Assembly: GCA_016782865.1 (NCBI GenBank)
Contig: JADHXR010000001.1
Coordinates: forward strand, 61,613 to 125,612
Direction: 5' to 3'
Length of the DNA stretch: 64,000 bases
From: Phycisphaerae bacterium
GTDB taxonomy: Bacteria; Planctomycetota; Phycisphaerae; Sedimentisphaerales; Anaerobacaceae
The translations under genes were made by a program, and so were the position numbers. The number at the start of each line of letters is the position of its first letter. Position 1 is the first letter of the stretch. This document shows positions 49,805 through 58,578 of this stretch, one piece after another. The notes beneath the pieces were generated by a model that worked only from the letters and a program-made list of their open reading frames with translations, was not told the origin of the DNA and did no database searches.

Positions 49805-50164
49805 TTACGATTCTGCCGCAGCCTTGACAGCCTCAACGATCGCGTCGAAGCCCTTCGGATCGGCGATGGCAATCTCGCTCAGCATTTTTCGATTCAGGGC
49901 GATATTGGCCTTCTTCAAACCGTTGATGAACTGGCTGTACCTGACGCCCCGCTGTCGGCAAGCAGCGCTCAATCGCGTAATCCACAGGCCTCGGAAATCG
50001 CGTTTCCTGAGTTTGCGGCCGATTCGGGCGTTGACATCCGCTCGCACGACGGCCTCTTTGGCCAGCCGGATTAACCTGCCCGCCGAGCCGCGATGGCCCT
50101 TGACTGCTTTGAGGACTCGTTTCTTCGCCTGGCGCCGTGCAGCGCCTTTTCTTACTCTTGGCAT
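49805..50164 (-). CDS. rplT: 50S ribosomal protein L20
   Basis: 119 aa, MPRVRKGAARRQAKKRVLKA, then SRKRDFRGLWITRLSAA-type helix (RDFRGLWITRLSAACRQRG) and FINGLKKANIALNRKMLSEIA. Standard length and fully conserved. It binds 23S rRNA early in 50S assembly. The L35 gene precedes it by 109 bases; infC, the usual first gene of this operon, is not upstream here. Confidence 0.96.
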   Translation of the reverse strand: MPRVRKGAARRQAKKRVLKAVKGHRGSAGRLIRLAKEAVVRADVNARIGRKLRKRDFRGLWITRLSAACRQRGVRYSQFINGLKKANIALNRKMLSEIAIADPKGFDAIVEAVKAAAES

Positions 50165-50273
50165 ATCAGCTTTCCTTAAGAAATCTTCGGTTCTTCAGGC
50201 TTGCTGGCGGCAGCTGAATGGGCATATTCCCAAGCCGAGAAGCAAGCTCTATCGACATTCGAGTGTCAGGGCA

Positions 50274-50468
50274 CTATTTGCACAGTGCGGTCTTGGCCGT
50301 CTTGGTTGTCGTGCTGTTCATAATGGCCGAGCCGCTGACTCGCCTTCGCTGCTTGGCGTTCTTACTGCTCATAAGATGCCCGGCCCCGGCGCGACCGCGC
50401 TTGACCTTACCGGAAGCGGTAATCTTGACTCTCTTTTTGAGCCCCTTGTGGGTCTTCTGTTTAGGCAT
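50274..50468 (-). CDS. rpmI: 50S ribosomal protein L35
   Basis: 64 aa from ATG 50468 (MPKQKTHKGLKKRVKITASG) with AAGGGAAG upstream. It has the typical basic sequence, GAGHLMSSKNAKQRRR. A longer frame to 50495 is rejected because its start is close to the predicted transcription start. Confidence 0.95.
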   Translation of the reverse strand: MPKQKTHKGLKKRVKITASGKVKRGRAGAGHLMSSKNAKQRRRVSGSAIMNSTTTKTAKTALCK

Positions 50469-50504
50469 TTGACTACTTCCCTTAAAAGAATTCATAAACG
50501 GAGT

Positions 50505-50533
50505 ACTTTACGCTATTTGCCGACCCAGGTCAA
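50505..50533 (-). promoter_or_regulatory. Promoter of rpmI-rplT(-pheS)
   Basis: Minus-strand TTGACC (50533-50528), 17-bp spacer, TAAAGT (50510-50505). The start site would be near 50498, only 30 bases before the rpmI ATG, leaving no room for an L20-binding leader. Confidence 0.55.
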
Positions 50534-51034
50534 CATCATACCTCCGATTTGGCCAAAAATTTCGCAAAATCCTTTTTTTTGCCTATCTTCACGGACAACG
50601 AAGCAACCGGTTTCATATAGAAACGTTTCCTTCCAGCCCCTTTTCCTTCTGATGCGCTCTCATTGCCGGGTGTCAGGGCAGAAGCCGGCTGATGAGTTCC
50701 AGCAGGTATTTGTGTGAGATTTCCCCAACGGCACAGTAGGAGTAGTCAACCGCATTGAAATTACCCGCCGACTAATAACCAGGGGCCTGAGAGCCTCAAT
50801 CCCCTTATTGTGTTCAATCCAACGATAAATCGCTATTCGCAACGGGTTTTTGCGTTGTACATTTTCTTGCCCTTGGCTTCTCAGACCGGGCCTCGCGGTT
50901 TTGTGCAGGCACACCAGCATAGCGAAAACGTGAGGCTGTTAGCTCATTGTCTGGGAAAATCTTCCTCATTTCTCTCTCGAGATTTCTTGTGAACGGTGCA
51001 TTGCCGCAACAACAGGTAGCTGTCGGCAAGCGCC
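50534..51034. other. Gene-free stretch upstream of rpmI
   Basis: About 500 bases with no convincing frame on either strand and no RNA motif that I can recognise. The usual infC position is here but no IF3-like sequence can be read. Confidence 0.5.
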
Positions 51035-51258
51035 TTACAGGCAGAATAGAACCACAAGTCCTACGAACGACAGCACGCCGGCAACCAGACACAAGAATCC
51101 GAACAGCAGCTTGCGGCTCCTGCGCCACCAGAGGTAGACTCCGGAGATGACCCACAGCCACATCGAGACCGCCACCGCGTCGACGATAGCGGCCCATGCG
51201 ATATTAGCGAAATACGGCTGGGCGTACCCACCGCGAAAATGCAGGAAATGAGGCGATG
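51035..51258 (-). pseudogene. PepSY-associated TM protein C-terminal fragment
   Basis: The frame reads TSPHFLHFRGGYAQPYFANI, then AWAAIVDAVAVSMWLWVISG, VYLWWRRSRKLL, and a final helix FLCLVAGVLSFVGLVVLFCL with stop. The WVISGVYLWWRRSRK pattern is that of the last helices of PepSY-associated membrane proteins. The frame enters argC on its 5' side, and no start lies between, so this is the end of a gene whose front was lost. Confidence 0.55.
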
Positions 51259-52269
51259 TCAGATAAGCCCCAAGGTCTCCTGCAATCCGAAGGCGACATT
51301 CATGTTCTGAATCGCCTGGCCCGAAGCACCCTTTACTATGTTGTCGATGGCCGAGAAGCTGACGATCCGGCCCTTGACGGAAGTCACAAAGACGTGGCAA
51401 TAATTCGTCCCGACGACGTCCTTGACGCCGGGGGCATCGGCGCGGGTCTGCACGAAAGGCTCCGCATCATAAAAATCGTCGTAGAGCTGCGCCAATTGCT
51501 CGTCACTGACCGCTTTGACAGGCTCGGAATAAACCGTCGATAGAATCCCCCGGTCGAAAGGTCCCACGTGAGGCTGAAAAAGCACCGTTACGTCCGATCC
51601 CGCGACCTCGCCGGCGATCTGTTCGATCTCCGGCATGTGACGATGTACGCCGATCCCGTAGGCAAACACATTTTCATTCATATTGGGAAAATGAAACTTA
51701 CTCGAAGGGTTCTTGCCCGCACCGGATGCGCCCGTCACCGAATTGACGATGATCGAATCGGTCTTGATGAGCCCCTCTTTGAGCAGCGGCGCGATGGCCA
51801 ACAACGCACCCGTGGGGAAACAGCCTGGATTGGCAACCAAATCGGCATCCTTTATTTTCTCGCGGAAAAGTTCGGGCAAGCCGAATGCCGCGCGGGCCAG
51901 GTTGGCATGGTCGGTATGCTCGACACTGTAGAACTTCTCGTAAACGGACACATCCTTGAGCCGGTAGTCGGCGCTAAAGTCAATCACCTTGAGCCCGGCG
52001 CCCAGCAGCTTGGGGACGAACCCCATAGACACTTTGTGAGGCAAACAGCAAAGGGCGACGTCAGCCGTCTGCGCCAGTTTGTCGAGGTCCAAAGGCTCGA
52101 TCTCCAAATCGCATCGACCCTTGAACTGGGGGAAAACATCCGCCACGGCCCCGCACTCTTCGGCCAAAGCGGTCAGATAGGCAAGCTCGGCCTCGCTGTG
52201 GCCCAGAAGTATCTTTATCGATTCGGCGCCCGTATATCCGCTGGCTCCGATTATCGCAACCCGTATCAT
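51259..52269 (-). CDS. argC: N-acetyl-gamma-glutamyl-phosphate reductase
   Basis: 336 aa, MIRVAIIGASGYTGAESIKI gives the NADP-binding GxSGYTG. The active-site cysteine lies in VANPGCFPTGALLAI and the later His in FAYGIGVHRHMPEI. Length and order are standard. ArgC makes N-acetyl-glutamate semialdehyde in arginine synthesis. It lies 116 bases after rpsI on the same strand; other arg genes are not in the window. The stop touches a membrane-protein gene fragment. Confidence 0.95.
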   Translation of the reverse strand: MIRVAIIGASGYTGAESIKILLGHSEAELAYLTALAEECGAVADVFPQFKGRCDLEIEPLDLDKLAQTADVALCCLPHKVSMGFVPKLLGAGLKVIDFSADYRLKDVSVYEKFYSVEHTDHANLARAAFGLPELFREKIKDADLVANPGCFPTGALLAIAPLLKEGLIKTDSIIVNSVTGASGAGKNPSSKFHFPNMNENVFAYGIGVHRHMPEIEQIAGEVAGSDVTVLFQPHVGPFDRGILSTVYSEPVKAVSDEQLAQLYDDFYDAEPFVQTRADAPGVKDVVGTNYCHVFVTSVKGRIVSFSAIDNIVKGASGQAIQNMNVAFGLQETLGLI

Positions 52270-52385
52270 GTCGTCTACCTCATTACTGATTACTGAACTT
52301 TTGCAAAGCTCATGCCCTTACAAAAATAGCCGCTGAGAAAAGTCTCTCGGCGGCTATTGTAATAATCCAAAAGTGAATCGGCAAA

Positions 52386-52883
52386 TCAACGTTTCGAGAA
52401 CTGGAACCTTCTCCTTGCGCCGCTCTGGCCGGACTTCTTTCTCTCAACCATCCGTGGATCGCGGGTAAGATGCCCTCCGTCCCGCAGAGCCGGCAGGAAA
52501 CTCTCGTCATACCTCTTCAACGCCCGGGCTATTCCCAGCAGCGACGCACCCGATTGGCCTGACGTTCCACCGCCCTTGACATTGATAAAGATATCGAAAA
52601 TCTTCTCGGCCTGGACCGCCTCGAGAGGGGCCATAACCGCATTCTGGTCCTGTTTTCTCTTAAAGTAATCGTTGAGTTCCTTCTTGTTGACCACCATTTT
52701 TCCGCTGCCCGGTTTGATCCTCACGCGGGCCACGGAGCTTTTCCTTCTGCCGGTTCCCCACCAATAGCCGCCTTTGGACTCACTTTGCGGCTTGGGTGCT
52801 ACCTTGAGTTGGGAATGGATCTCGGCTTCGGGCGCCTTGTCGGTCACTTGAATATCAGGGTTTTCAACCTTTGTCTCTGCCAT
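52386..52883 (-). CDS. rpsI: 30S ribosomal protein S9
   Basis: 165 aa. The S9 core starts near residue 40 (GGYWWGTGRRKSSVARVRIK) and ends with the usual basic tail (RFQFSKR; PRMVERKKSGQSGARR). Residues 1-38 are an acidic, Pro- and Ser-rich extension (AETKVENPDIQVTDKAPEAE) absent from most S9 proteins. It lies 17 bases behind rplM. Confidence 0.95.
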   Translation of the reverse strand: MAETKVENPDIQVTDKAPEAEIHSQLKVAPKPQSESKGGYWWGTGRRKSSVARVRIKPGSGKMVVNKKELNDYFKRKQDQNAVMAPLEAVQAEKIFDIFINVKGGGTSGQSGASLLGIARALKRYDESFLPALRDGGHLTRDPRMVERKKSGQSGARRRFQFSKR

Positions 52884-52900
52884 AGTTTGCTATCTCAAAT

Positions 52901-53332
52901 CTAAAACAGTTCGATCTTCGCCGGTCTCTGGGCCTGTTGCTCGTGCTCGGGGCCGCGGTAAACCTTCAACTTCTTCAACATTTTCCTGCCGAGCCTGTTC
53001 TTCGGCAACATTCGCCTGATAGCCAGTTGAATCACCTTCTCAGGCTTGGTGGCCATCATGTCGGCGAAACTGACGTACTTATGCCCGCCGGGGTAATGAG
53101 TGTAATAGTCGTACTCCTTCGCCTGGGCCTTCTTGCCGGTAACCCTTATCTTGTCGGCATTGACCACAATCACGTAATCACCAGTATCGACATGCGGCGT
53201 GTACGTGGGCTTGGTCTTACCCATGAGTATGGGGGCAATTTTCGCCGCCATACGGCCAAGAATCGCCCCTTCGGCGTCCACAAGCAGCCACTTCTGCTCG
53301 ACCTGATCGTTTTTTGCCATGAAGCTTTTCAT
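52901..53332 (-). CDS. rplM: 50S ribosomal protein L13
   Basis: About 143 aa from ATG 53332 (MKSFMAKNDQVEQKWLLVDA); a start four codons later (MAKND) is equally possible. Conserved GDYVIVVNADKIRVTGKKA, HYPGGHKYVSF and RRMLPKNRLGRKML. Longer starts (to 53398) lie inside the predicted promoter. Confidence 0.95.
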   Translation of the reverse strand: MKSFMAKNDQVEQKWLLVDAEGAILGRMAAKIAPILMGKTKPTYTPHVDTGDYVIVVNADKIRVTGKKAQAKEYDYYTHYPGGHKYVSFADMMATKPEKVIQLAIRRMLPKNRLGRKMLKKLKVYRGPEHEQQAQRPAKIELF

Positions 53333-53366
53333 AAATATAGTCTCACCAAACTGCCGAAAAACCAGC

Positions 53367-53394
53367 ATTTTAGCATATCCGACTCCCCTGTCAA
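53367..53394 (-). promoter_or_regulatory. Promoter of rplM-rpsI(-argC)
   Basis: Minus-strand TTGACA (perfect -35, 53394-53389), 16-bp spacer, TAAAAT (53372-53367). Predicted start is near 53360, 28 bases before the rplM ATG. Confidence 0.7.
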
Positions 53395-53525
53395 ACAATT
53401 TTACCGCAAAAAATTGAGATTTTCCCCCGAATCAGATGTGACGGTGTGGTAGCACGATCGCGCCAACTCGTCTGGAAAGACCTGCCCCGCTCAATAATCA
53501 ATAGAAAATAATCAATAGTCAATTA

Positions 53526-56500
53526 TTACGAGCATCCCATAGAGTTGCCGCAGTTGAAGCATTTGTAGCATGTGCCGTTGCGGACGGTGATTGAGCCGCA
53601 AATATCGCACGCGGGGGCGTCGGTGGGGAAATGTGCGAACTGGCTGTTAAACTGCTCCATGGCCTCAACCTCGGCCTGCAATCCGCCCGATTCGTCGGCG
53701 TCGGCGACCGCTGCGCCCACCATAGCGCCGATTCTATTGGCCAGATCGGCAAATCGGTGCCTCGACTCGGAATTCCCCTGTTTGGCCGTGTGCGCGCCAG
53801 CGGGTGACCTTTTGCCCTCTCGCTTCAACACCTTCGCCTCGGCGATCTTTTGCGCCAAATCCTTGGTCTTTTCGACGAGTGTTTTGGCGGTCGTCGTATT
53901 CTTGTTCTCCCCCGTGCCGGCCGCAGCCTCCCTGTTGGGCGTATTGTCTTCGGCATACCCCGGTATAAACTGACAACCCATCCAGCAGAAGATGTAGTCG
54001 ATCAGGCTCTTGGCAAACGGAATGTCCCTGTTCGACGTCATCCCCGACGGCTCGAATCGGGCGTGGCGGAATTTGTCCACCAGGGTGATAAGAGGCACGC
54101 CGTACTGCAAAGCCATTGACGTGCACGTGCCTATAACATCCATGAGGCCCCCGACAGTGCTGCCCTCCTTGGCCATAGTGATAAACAACTCACCAGGCTG
54201 ACCGTCCTCATATAGCCCCACCGTCAGGTAACCCTCATGTCCTGTCACAGAAAATTTATGTGTTATGCTCTGGCGCGTGTCCGGCAGCCGGCGTCTGAAT
54301 GGCTTTGCCGGAGCAGGCGTCTTGGCCTTCGCATCCTCGTGCTTCTTCGTAGAGACCGGCTGAAGTCTCTTTGAACCGTCGCGATAAATCGCAACCGCTT
54401 TGAGCCCGAACTTCCAGCCTGCCATGTAAGCGGCGGCGATATCTTCGGCCGTGCTCTCCTTGGGCATGTTTATTGTTTTGCTTATAGCGCCGGAAATAAA
54501 CGGCTGGACCGCCGCCATCATCTTCAAATGCGCCATGTACTTGATAAACCTTTTGCCGTTGCGAGGCTTGAATGCACAATCGAAAACCGCCAGATGGTCC
54601 GGATTGAACTTATCCGCACCCTCGATGGTCTCGTTCCGGTCGATATAATCGCAGATGGTCTTGATATCGTCAGCGCTGTAGCCGAGCCTTTCGAGAGCCA
54701 ACGGGACGGTTTTGTTGACCAGTTTGAGCATGCCGCCGCCGGCCAGCAGCTTGTACTTGACCAGCGCGATGTCAGGCTCGATGCCGGTCGTATCGCAATC
54801 CATCATAAAGCCGATGGTCCCCGTGGGCGCCAGAACGGTCGCCTGGGCGTTGCGCAAGCCGACTCTTGTTCCGGCATCGAGAGCCTGGTCCCATGCATCC
54901 TTGGCGGCATTTCGCAAATAGGCCGGACAATGAGATTCCGGAAGATCGCAGGCATGCTGGCGGTGCATGTTGATGACCTTGAGCATCGCATCGGCATTCT
55001 TATCGAATTCCTCGAAGGGCCCTTTTGCCGCAGCCAGTTCGGCACTAACCGTATAAGCGGTGCCGGTCATAATAGCACTGATAGAGCCGGCCATCGCCCG
55101 GGCCTGGTCGGAATCGTACGGAAGCGCCAAGCTCATCATCAGAGAACCGAGATTGGCAAAACCCAGGCCGAGCGGGCGGAACAAATGGCTGTTGACGGTA
55201 ACCGTCTCATCAGGATAGCTGCCGTTATCGACCAGAATCTCCTGGGCGATGATGAACAGCCTGATCGCCTTCTTGAAACCCTCGATGTCGAATGAGCCGT
55301 CGTCTTTGCGGAACTTTATGAGGTTCAGCGACGCCAGGTTGCAGGCCGAGTCATCGATGAACATATACTCGCTGCACGGGTTCGAAGCATTGATCGGCCC
55401 GGAGTTGGGACAGGTATGCCAGCGATTGACAGTGCTGTGATACTGCACGCCTGGATCGCCGCAGATCCTCGTGCCCTCGGCTAACAAATCCATCAATTCG
55501 CGTGCCGAATGCTCACCCACCTTTTCCCCTGTCGTCACAGCATGGGTTTCCCACACAGCATCCTTTTCCACCGCCTGCATAAACTCATCTGTCACGCGTA
55601 CGGAAAGATTGGAATTCTGGAACATCACGCTGTTGTAGGCCTGGTTGTTGTAGTCGCCGTCGTAGCCGGCCTCGATAAGCGCCCAGGCCTTCTTTTCTTC
55701 CTCGGCCTTGCAGGTGATAAATTCCCTGATGTCCGGATGGGTAACCTTCAGCGATTGCATTTTCGCCGCCCGGCGGGTCTTGCCTCCCGACTTGATCACC
55801 GCCGCTATCTGATCGTAGACCCTCATGAAACTCAGCGGCCCCGACGGTCTGCCTCCGCCGGAGAGCTTCTCTTTGCTGCTTCTCAGCGTTGATAGATCGG
55901 TTCCCGTTCCGGAGCCGTGCTTGAACAGCATCGCTTCGCTCGTCGCCAGGCGCATTATGTCTTTCATCGAATCCTTGACCGACTGGATGAAACAGGCCGA
56001 GGCCTGCGGATGCTCATAGCTGTTCTCACAGGCGACAGCTTGCCTGCGCTCGGGGTCCCAATAGAAATTGTGCTTTCCGCCGGCAACATCATAGACATCC
56101 AGGAGACCTACGTTGAACCAGACCGGTGAATTGAACGCGCCGTATTGATTCACACAGAGCCAGGTCAAGTCATTGTAGAAATTCTCGGCGTCTTCGCTGC
56201 TGGCGAAGTAACCGTCTTTCCTGCCCCTCTGAGCGATTGCCTTGCAGACACGATGGACAAGCTGCTTGACTGAATTCTCTCGCTGGCCAGACTCGATATC
56301 ACCGTAAAAGTACTTGCTCGCTACAACTTTCGTGGCCAACTGGCTCCAGAACGTTGGAACCTCGATGTCGTCCTGCTCGAAGACTACCTGGCCGTCATCG
56401 CCGGCGATCCTGGCCGAACGTTTTTCCCATTCAAGCTGTTCAAAGGGGTGCACACCGGGTGTCGAAAAGAATTGTTCTATCTTCAAACCCATAGATTCAG

Positions 56501-56573
56501 AGGCTTTCACAGGTGCTTCCCTTTGCGATTGCTCGGCGCTGAAAGGGTTCTCAATATCGAACTCAAAAGCCAT
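53526..56573 (-). CDS. nrdJ: Adenosylcobalamin-dependent (class II) ribonucleotide reductase
   Basis: 1015 aa, ATG 56573. Class II signatures are QYGAFNSPVWFNVG, HPQASACFIQSVKDSM, MLFKHGSGTGTDLS (substrate region), GGKTRRAAKM, and the catalytic NPCSEYMF loop (Asn-Cys-Glu) about residue 400, with thiyl Cys. The later LAPTGTIGFMMDCDTTGIEP completes the barrel. The C-terminus carries the zinc-ribbon/redox cysteines CDICGS and CYKCFNCG. The B12-dependent reductase needs no oxygen, which fits an anaerobic or facultative life. No cobalamin riboswitch is visible in the 266 bases upstream. A PXXP-like acidic linker lies near residue 940. Confidence 0.95.
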   Translation of the reverse strand: MAFEFDIENPFSAEQSQREAPVKASESMGLKIEQFFSTPGVHPFEQLEWEKRSARIAGDDGQVVFEQDDIEVPTFWSQLATKVVASKYFYGDIESGQRENSVKQLVHRVCKAIAQRGRKDGYFASSEDAENFYNDLTWLCVNQYGAFNSPVWFNVGLLDVYDVAGGKHNFYWDPERRQAVACENSYEHPQASACFIQSVKDSMKDIMRLATSEAMLFKHGSGTGTDLSTLRSSKEKLSGGGRPSGPLSFMRVYDQIAAVIKSGGKTRRAAKMQSLKVTHPDIREFITCKAEEEKKAWALIEAGYDGDYNNQAYNSVMFQNSNLSVRVTDEFMQAVEKDAVWETHAVTTGEKVGEHSARELMDLLAEGTRICGDPGVQYHSTVNRWHTCPNSGPINASNPCSEYMFIDDSACNLASLNLIKFRKDDGSFDIEGFKKAIRLFIIAQEILVDNGSYPDETVTVNSHLFRPLGLGFANLGSLMMSLALPYDSDQARAMAGSISAIMTGTAYTVSAELAAAKGPFEEFDKNADAMLKVINMHRQHACDLPESHCPAYLRNAAKDAWDQALDAGTRVGLRNAQATVLAPTGTIGFMMDCDTTGIEPDIALVKYKLLAGGGMLKLVNKTVPLALERLGYSADDIKTICDYIDRNETIEGADKFNPDHLAVFDCAFKPRNGKRFIKYMAHLKMMAAVQPFISGAISKTINMPKESTAEDIAAAYMAGWKFGLKAVAIYRDGSKRLQPVSTKKHEDAKAKTPAPAKPFRRRLPDTRQSITHKFSVTGHEGYLTVGLYEDGQPGELFITMAKEGSTVGGLMDVIGTCTSMALQYGVPLITLVDKFRHARFEPSGMTSNRDIPFAKSLIDYIFCWMGCQFIPGYAEDNTPNREAAAGTGENKNTTTAKTLVEKTKDLAQKIAEAKVLKREGKRSPAGAHTAKQGNSESRHRFADLANRIGAMVGAAVADADESGGLQAEVEAMEQFNSQFAHFPTDAPACDICGSITVRNGTCYKCFNCGNSMGCS

Positions 56574-56839
56574 TTAAACGCCTCCATGCGAAAAAAACAA
56601 GGCCACAATATGTAGAAAAATAACCGGGAGCCACGCCAGATATAGTGGTAAGCTCGTAAAACAAGTATCGGCAGATTAAAGAGAATTCGATAAGGTGTAA
56701 AGGCCAAAATATGATTTTTCTTGTGCATTCTTCCTCGCTTTGTTCTTAACCCTTGCAGTTACTGAATCTATGGAGAAAAAAATATTTCCATGAGGCAATC
56801 TGTTTTAGATAATTCATCAATGATGCTAACATAAAGACT

Positions 56840-58183
56840 ATGTCAGCCGGAAAGAATTGCAAAACCGAGACAATTCGCGAGAGGATTAAGAGCTTTCCGA
56901 CCGGGCCCGGATTGTATTTTATGAAGGACTCGGCGGACAAGGTTCTTTACATCGGCAAGGCAAATAATCTTCGCTCGCGGGCGGCCAGCTACTTTCAACC
57001 CGGCAGCGACCTGATTGCGTCACGCGGGCCGAAAATCACCGAGATGGTAAACAGAGTCGCAAGTGTTGATTTTCTTGAGACTCCGAATGAGGTTGAAGCC
57101 GTGCTCACCGAGGCACGTTTGATTAAGGACATTCGTCCGCCCTATAATACGGACCTTGTCGATAACAAGACGTTTCCCTATCTTGAAATCACGACCAGCG
57201 ATGATTTTCCGGGCGTCTACATTACCAGGAAACCACGAGCACATGGCAGCAGGTTGTTCGGACCCTTTGCCGGGGCGAGAGATCTGCGGAACGTCCTGGT
57301 CGTGCTGCAGAAGATATTCAAGTTTAGAACGTGCAAGCTCAACATCAAAGACGACGACCGCAGGCGTAAGTTCTTCCGGCCCTGCCTTCTCTATAGCATC
57401 AAGCAATGCACCGCTCCGTGCGGGGCCAAAATCGAAAGGCGGCAATACAAGAAGATCATCACGGACCTCCTGAGATTTCTGCGCTCCAAGCGTTCGACGA
57501 TCCTGCGCCAATTGAACAGGCAAATGGCCGAGGCGTCCGAGGCGCTGGAGTACGAGAGAGCGGCGATTTTTCGCGACCGTATCAGGCTGATCGAAAGGCT
57601 CGACCGCCGGGGCAGCCCCGACGAGCACGTCCAGCCGGAGGTGTTTGCCGCCGATCCGACCGAAGCCCTCGTGCAACTGAGAGAACTACTCGGGACAACC
57701 GAGCCCGTTCGGATCGTCGAGGGTATCGACGTCGCCAACATCTCCGGCGCCGAAGCAGTCGGCTCATTAGTCAAATTCATCGACGGCAGACCCTTCAGGA
57801 GCGGCTACCGCAGATTCAAGATAAAGACCGTCAAAGGCATCGACGACTATGCGATGATCGCCGAGGTGGTCAGGCGCAGATACAAATACGCCCTGCGGGG
57901 CGAAGAGCTGTGGCCCGATCTGGTCCTGATCGACGGCGGGCTGGGACATCTGAGAGCCGCCGAGAAAGCCTTCAAGGAAATGGAGGCCCCCCCCGTCAGG
58001 ATCGCCTCGATCGCCAAGAAGGAAGAAGACATTTACCTTCAGGGCACGAGCGAGCCTTTGAAGCTGCCGGCCCGCTCGCCCGCCCGCAAGCTGCTGCAGT
58101 ACGTCAGGGACGAGGCCCACCGCTTCGCACAGCACTACCACCACATCCTGCGAGGCAAGAAGATGTTCGGCAACAAAGCCTGA
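56840..58183 (+). CDS. uvrC: UvrC-type excinuclease subunit, short form without HhH domain
   Basis: 447 aa. N-terminal GIY-YIG nuclease: PTGPGLYFMKDSADKVLYIG, KANNLRSRAASYF, then NEVEAVLTEARLIKDIRPPYN (catalytic Glu). The UVR motif is MAEASEALEYERAAIFRDRI. The RNase H-like C-terminal nuclease has GIDVANISGAEAVGS and LVLIDGGLGHLRAAE (Asp residues) and DEAHRFAQHYHH (His). It stops after KKMFGNKA, so the tandem helix-hairpin-helix domain that ends most UvrC proteins is missing. The role is 3' and 5' incision in nucleotide excision repair with UvrAB. Confidence 0.88.
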   Translation: MSAGKNCKTETIRERIKSFPTGPGLYFMKDSADKVLYIGKANNLRSRAASYFQPGSDLIASRGPKITEMVNRVASVDFLETPNEVEAVLTEARLIKDIRPPYNTDLVDNKTFPYLEITTSDDFPGVYITRKPRAHGSRLFGPFAGARDLRNVLVVLQKIFKFRTCKLNIKDDDRRRKFFRPCLLYSIKQCTAPCGAKIERRQYKKIITDLLRFLRSKRSTILRQLNRQMAEASEALEYERAAIFRDRIRLIERLDRRGSPDEHVQPEVFAADPTEALVQLRELLGTTEPVRIVEGIDVANISGAEAVGSLVKFIDGRPFRSGYRRFKIKTVKGIDDYAMIAEVVRRRYKYALRGEELWPDLVLIDGGLGHLRAAEKAFKEMEAPPVRIASIAKKEEDIYLQGTSEPLKLPARSPARKLLQYVRDEAHRFAQHYHHILRGKKMFGNKA

Positions 58184-58192
58184 CAGCACGCA

Positions 58193-58280
58193 GATGTAGC
58201 ATGGGCGACCCATTCGGCTTTGCTCAGAGCCTGCCCTGAGCTTGTCGAACGGGGCATGCTTGTTGCCCATGCTGTAATCT
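58193..58280. repeat. 88-bp direct repeat copy 1, with palindromic core
   Basis: Starts GATGTAGCATGGGCGACCCA; nearly identical to 58358-58445. The core 58209-58254 is the CCCATTCGG...CGAACGGGG palindromic repeat. Confidence 0.85.
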
Positions 58281-58357
58281 TCCTTAACGCCCTTGCCCTT
58301 GGGTCGGGCGGATTCGTCCTTCTTCTTCGGCTCTTTCTCGTCGCGCTCGTCTGAGAA

Positions 58358-58445
58358 GATGTAGGATGGGCAACCCATTCGGCTTTGCTCAGAGCCTGCC
58401 CTGAGCTTGTCGAACGGGGCATGCTTGTTGCCCATGCTGCAATCT
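58358..58445. repeat. 88-bp direct repeat copy 2, with palindromic core
   Basis: Starts GATGTAGGATGGGCAACCCA; about 4 differences from copy 1. The same core palindrome recurs at 40558-40603. Confidence 0.85.
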
Positions 58446-58460
58446 CACGTGCGCCAAGCC

Positions 58461-58486
58461 GCATGGGCAGGAAAACCTGCCCATCC
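58461..58486. repeat. Hairpin repeat GCATGGGCAGG...CCTGCCCATCC
   Basis: Inverted repeat with a 4-base loop; a second copy at 63689-63713 lies inside a gene. Confidence 0.75.
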
Positions 58487-58578
58487 TGATGACTGGTTTT
58501 GTTTTGAAAATTCGCATTTTGGACATTCGATATTGTTTCGGATTTCGTGCTTGGGGCTTTGGTTCAAGAACAGGATTG

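Larger units (their letters stand above)
58184..58578. other. Gene-free stretch filled by dispersed repeats
   Basis: Between uvrC and the PDZ gene. It consists largely of two 88-bp direct repeats, the TGGGCAGGAAAACCTGCCCA hairpin and a further repeat-like segment at 58499-58575 (ATTCGCATTTTGGACATTCG). No gene is seen. Confidence 0.6.

Noticed and set aside
56574..56839. Possible cobalamin riboswitch before nrdJ
   Set aside because: I looked for a B12-box-like core (GCCACTG) and the usual stem layout and found neither; the region is AT-rich and unstructured.
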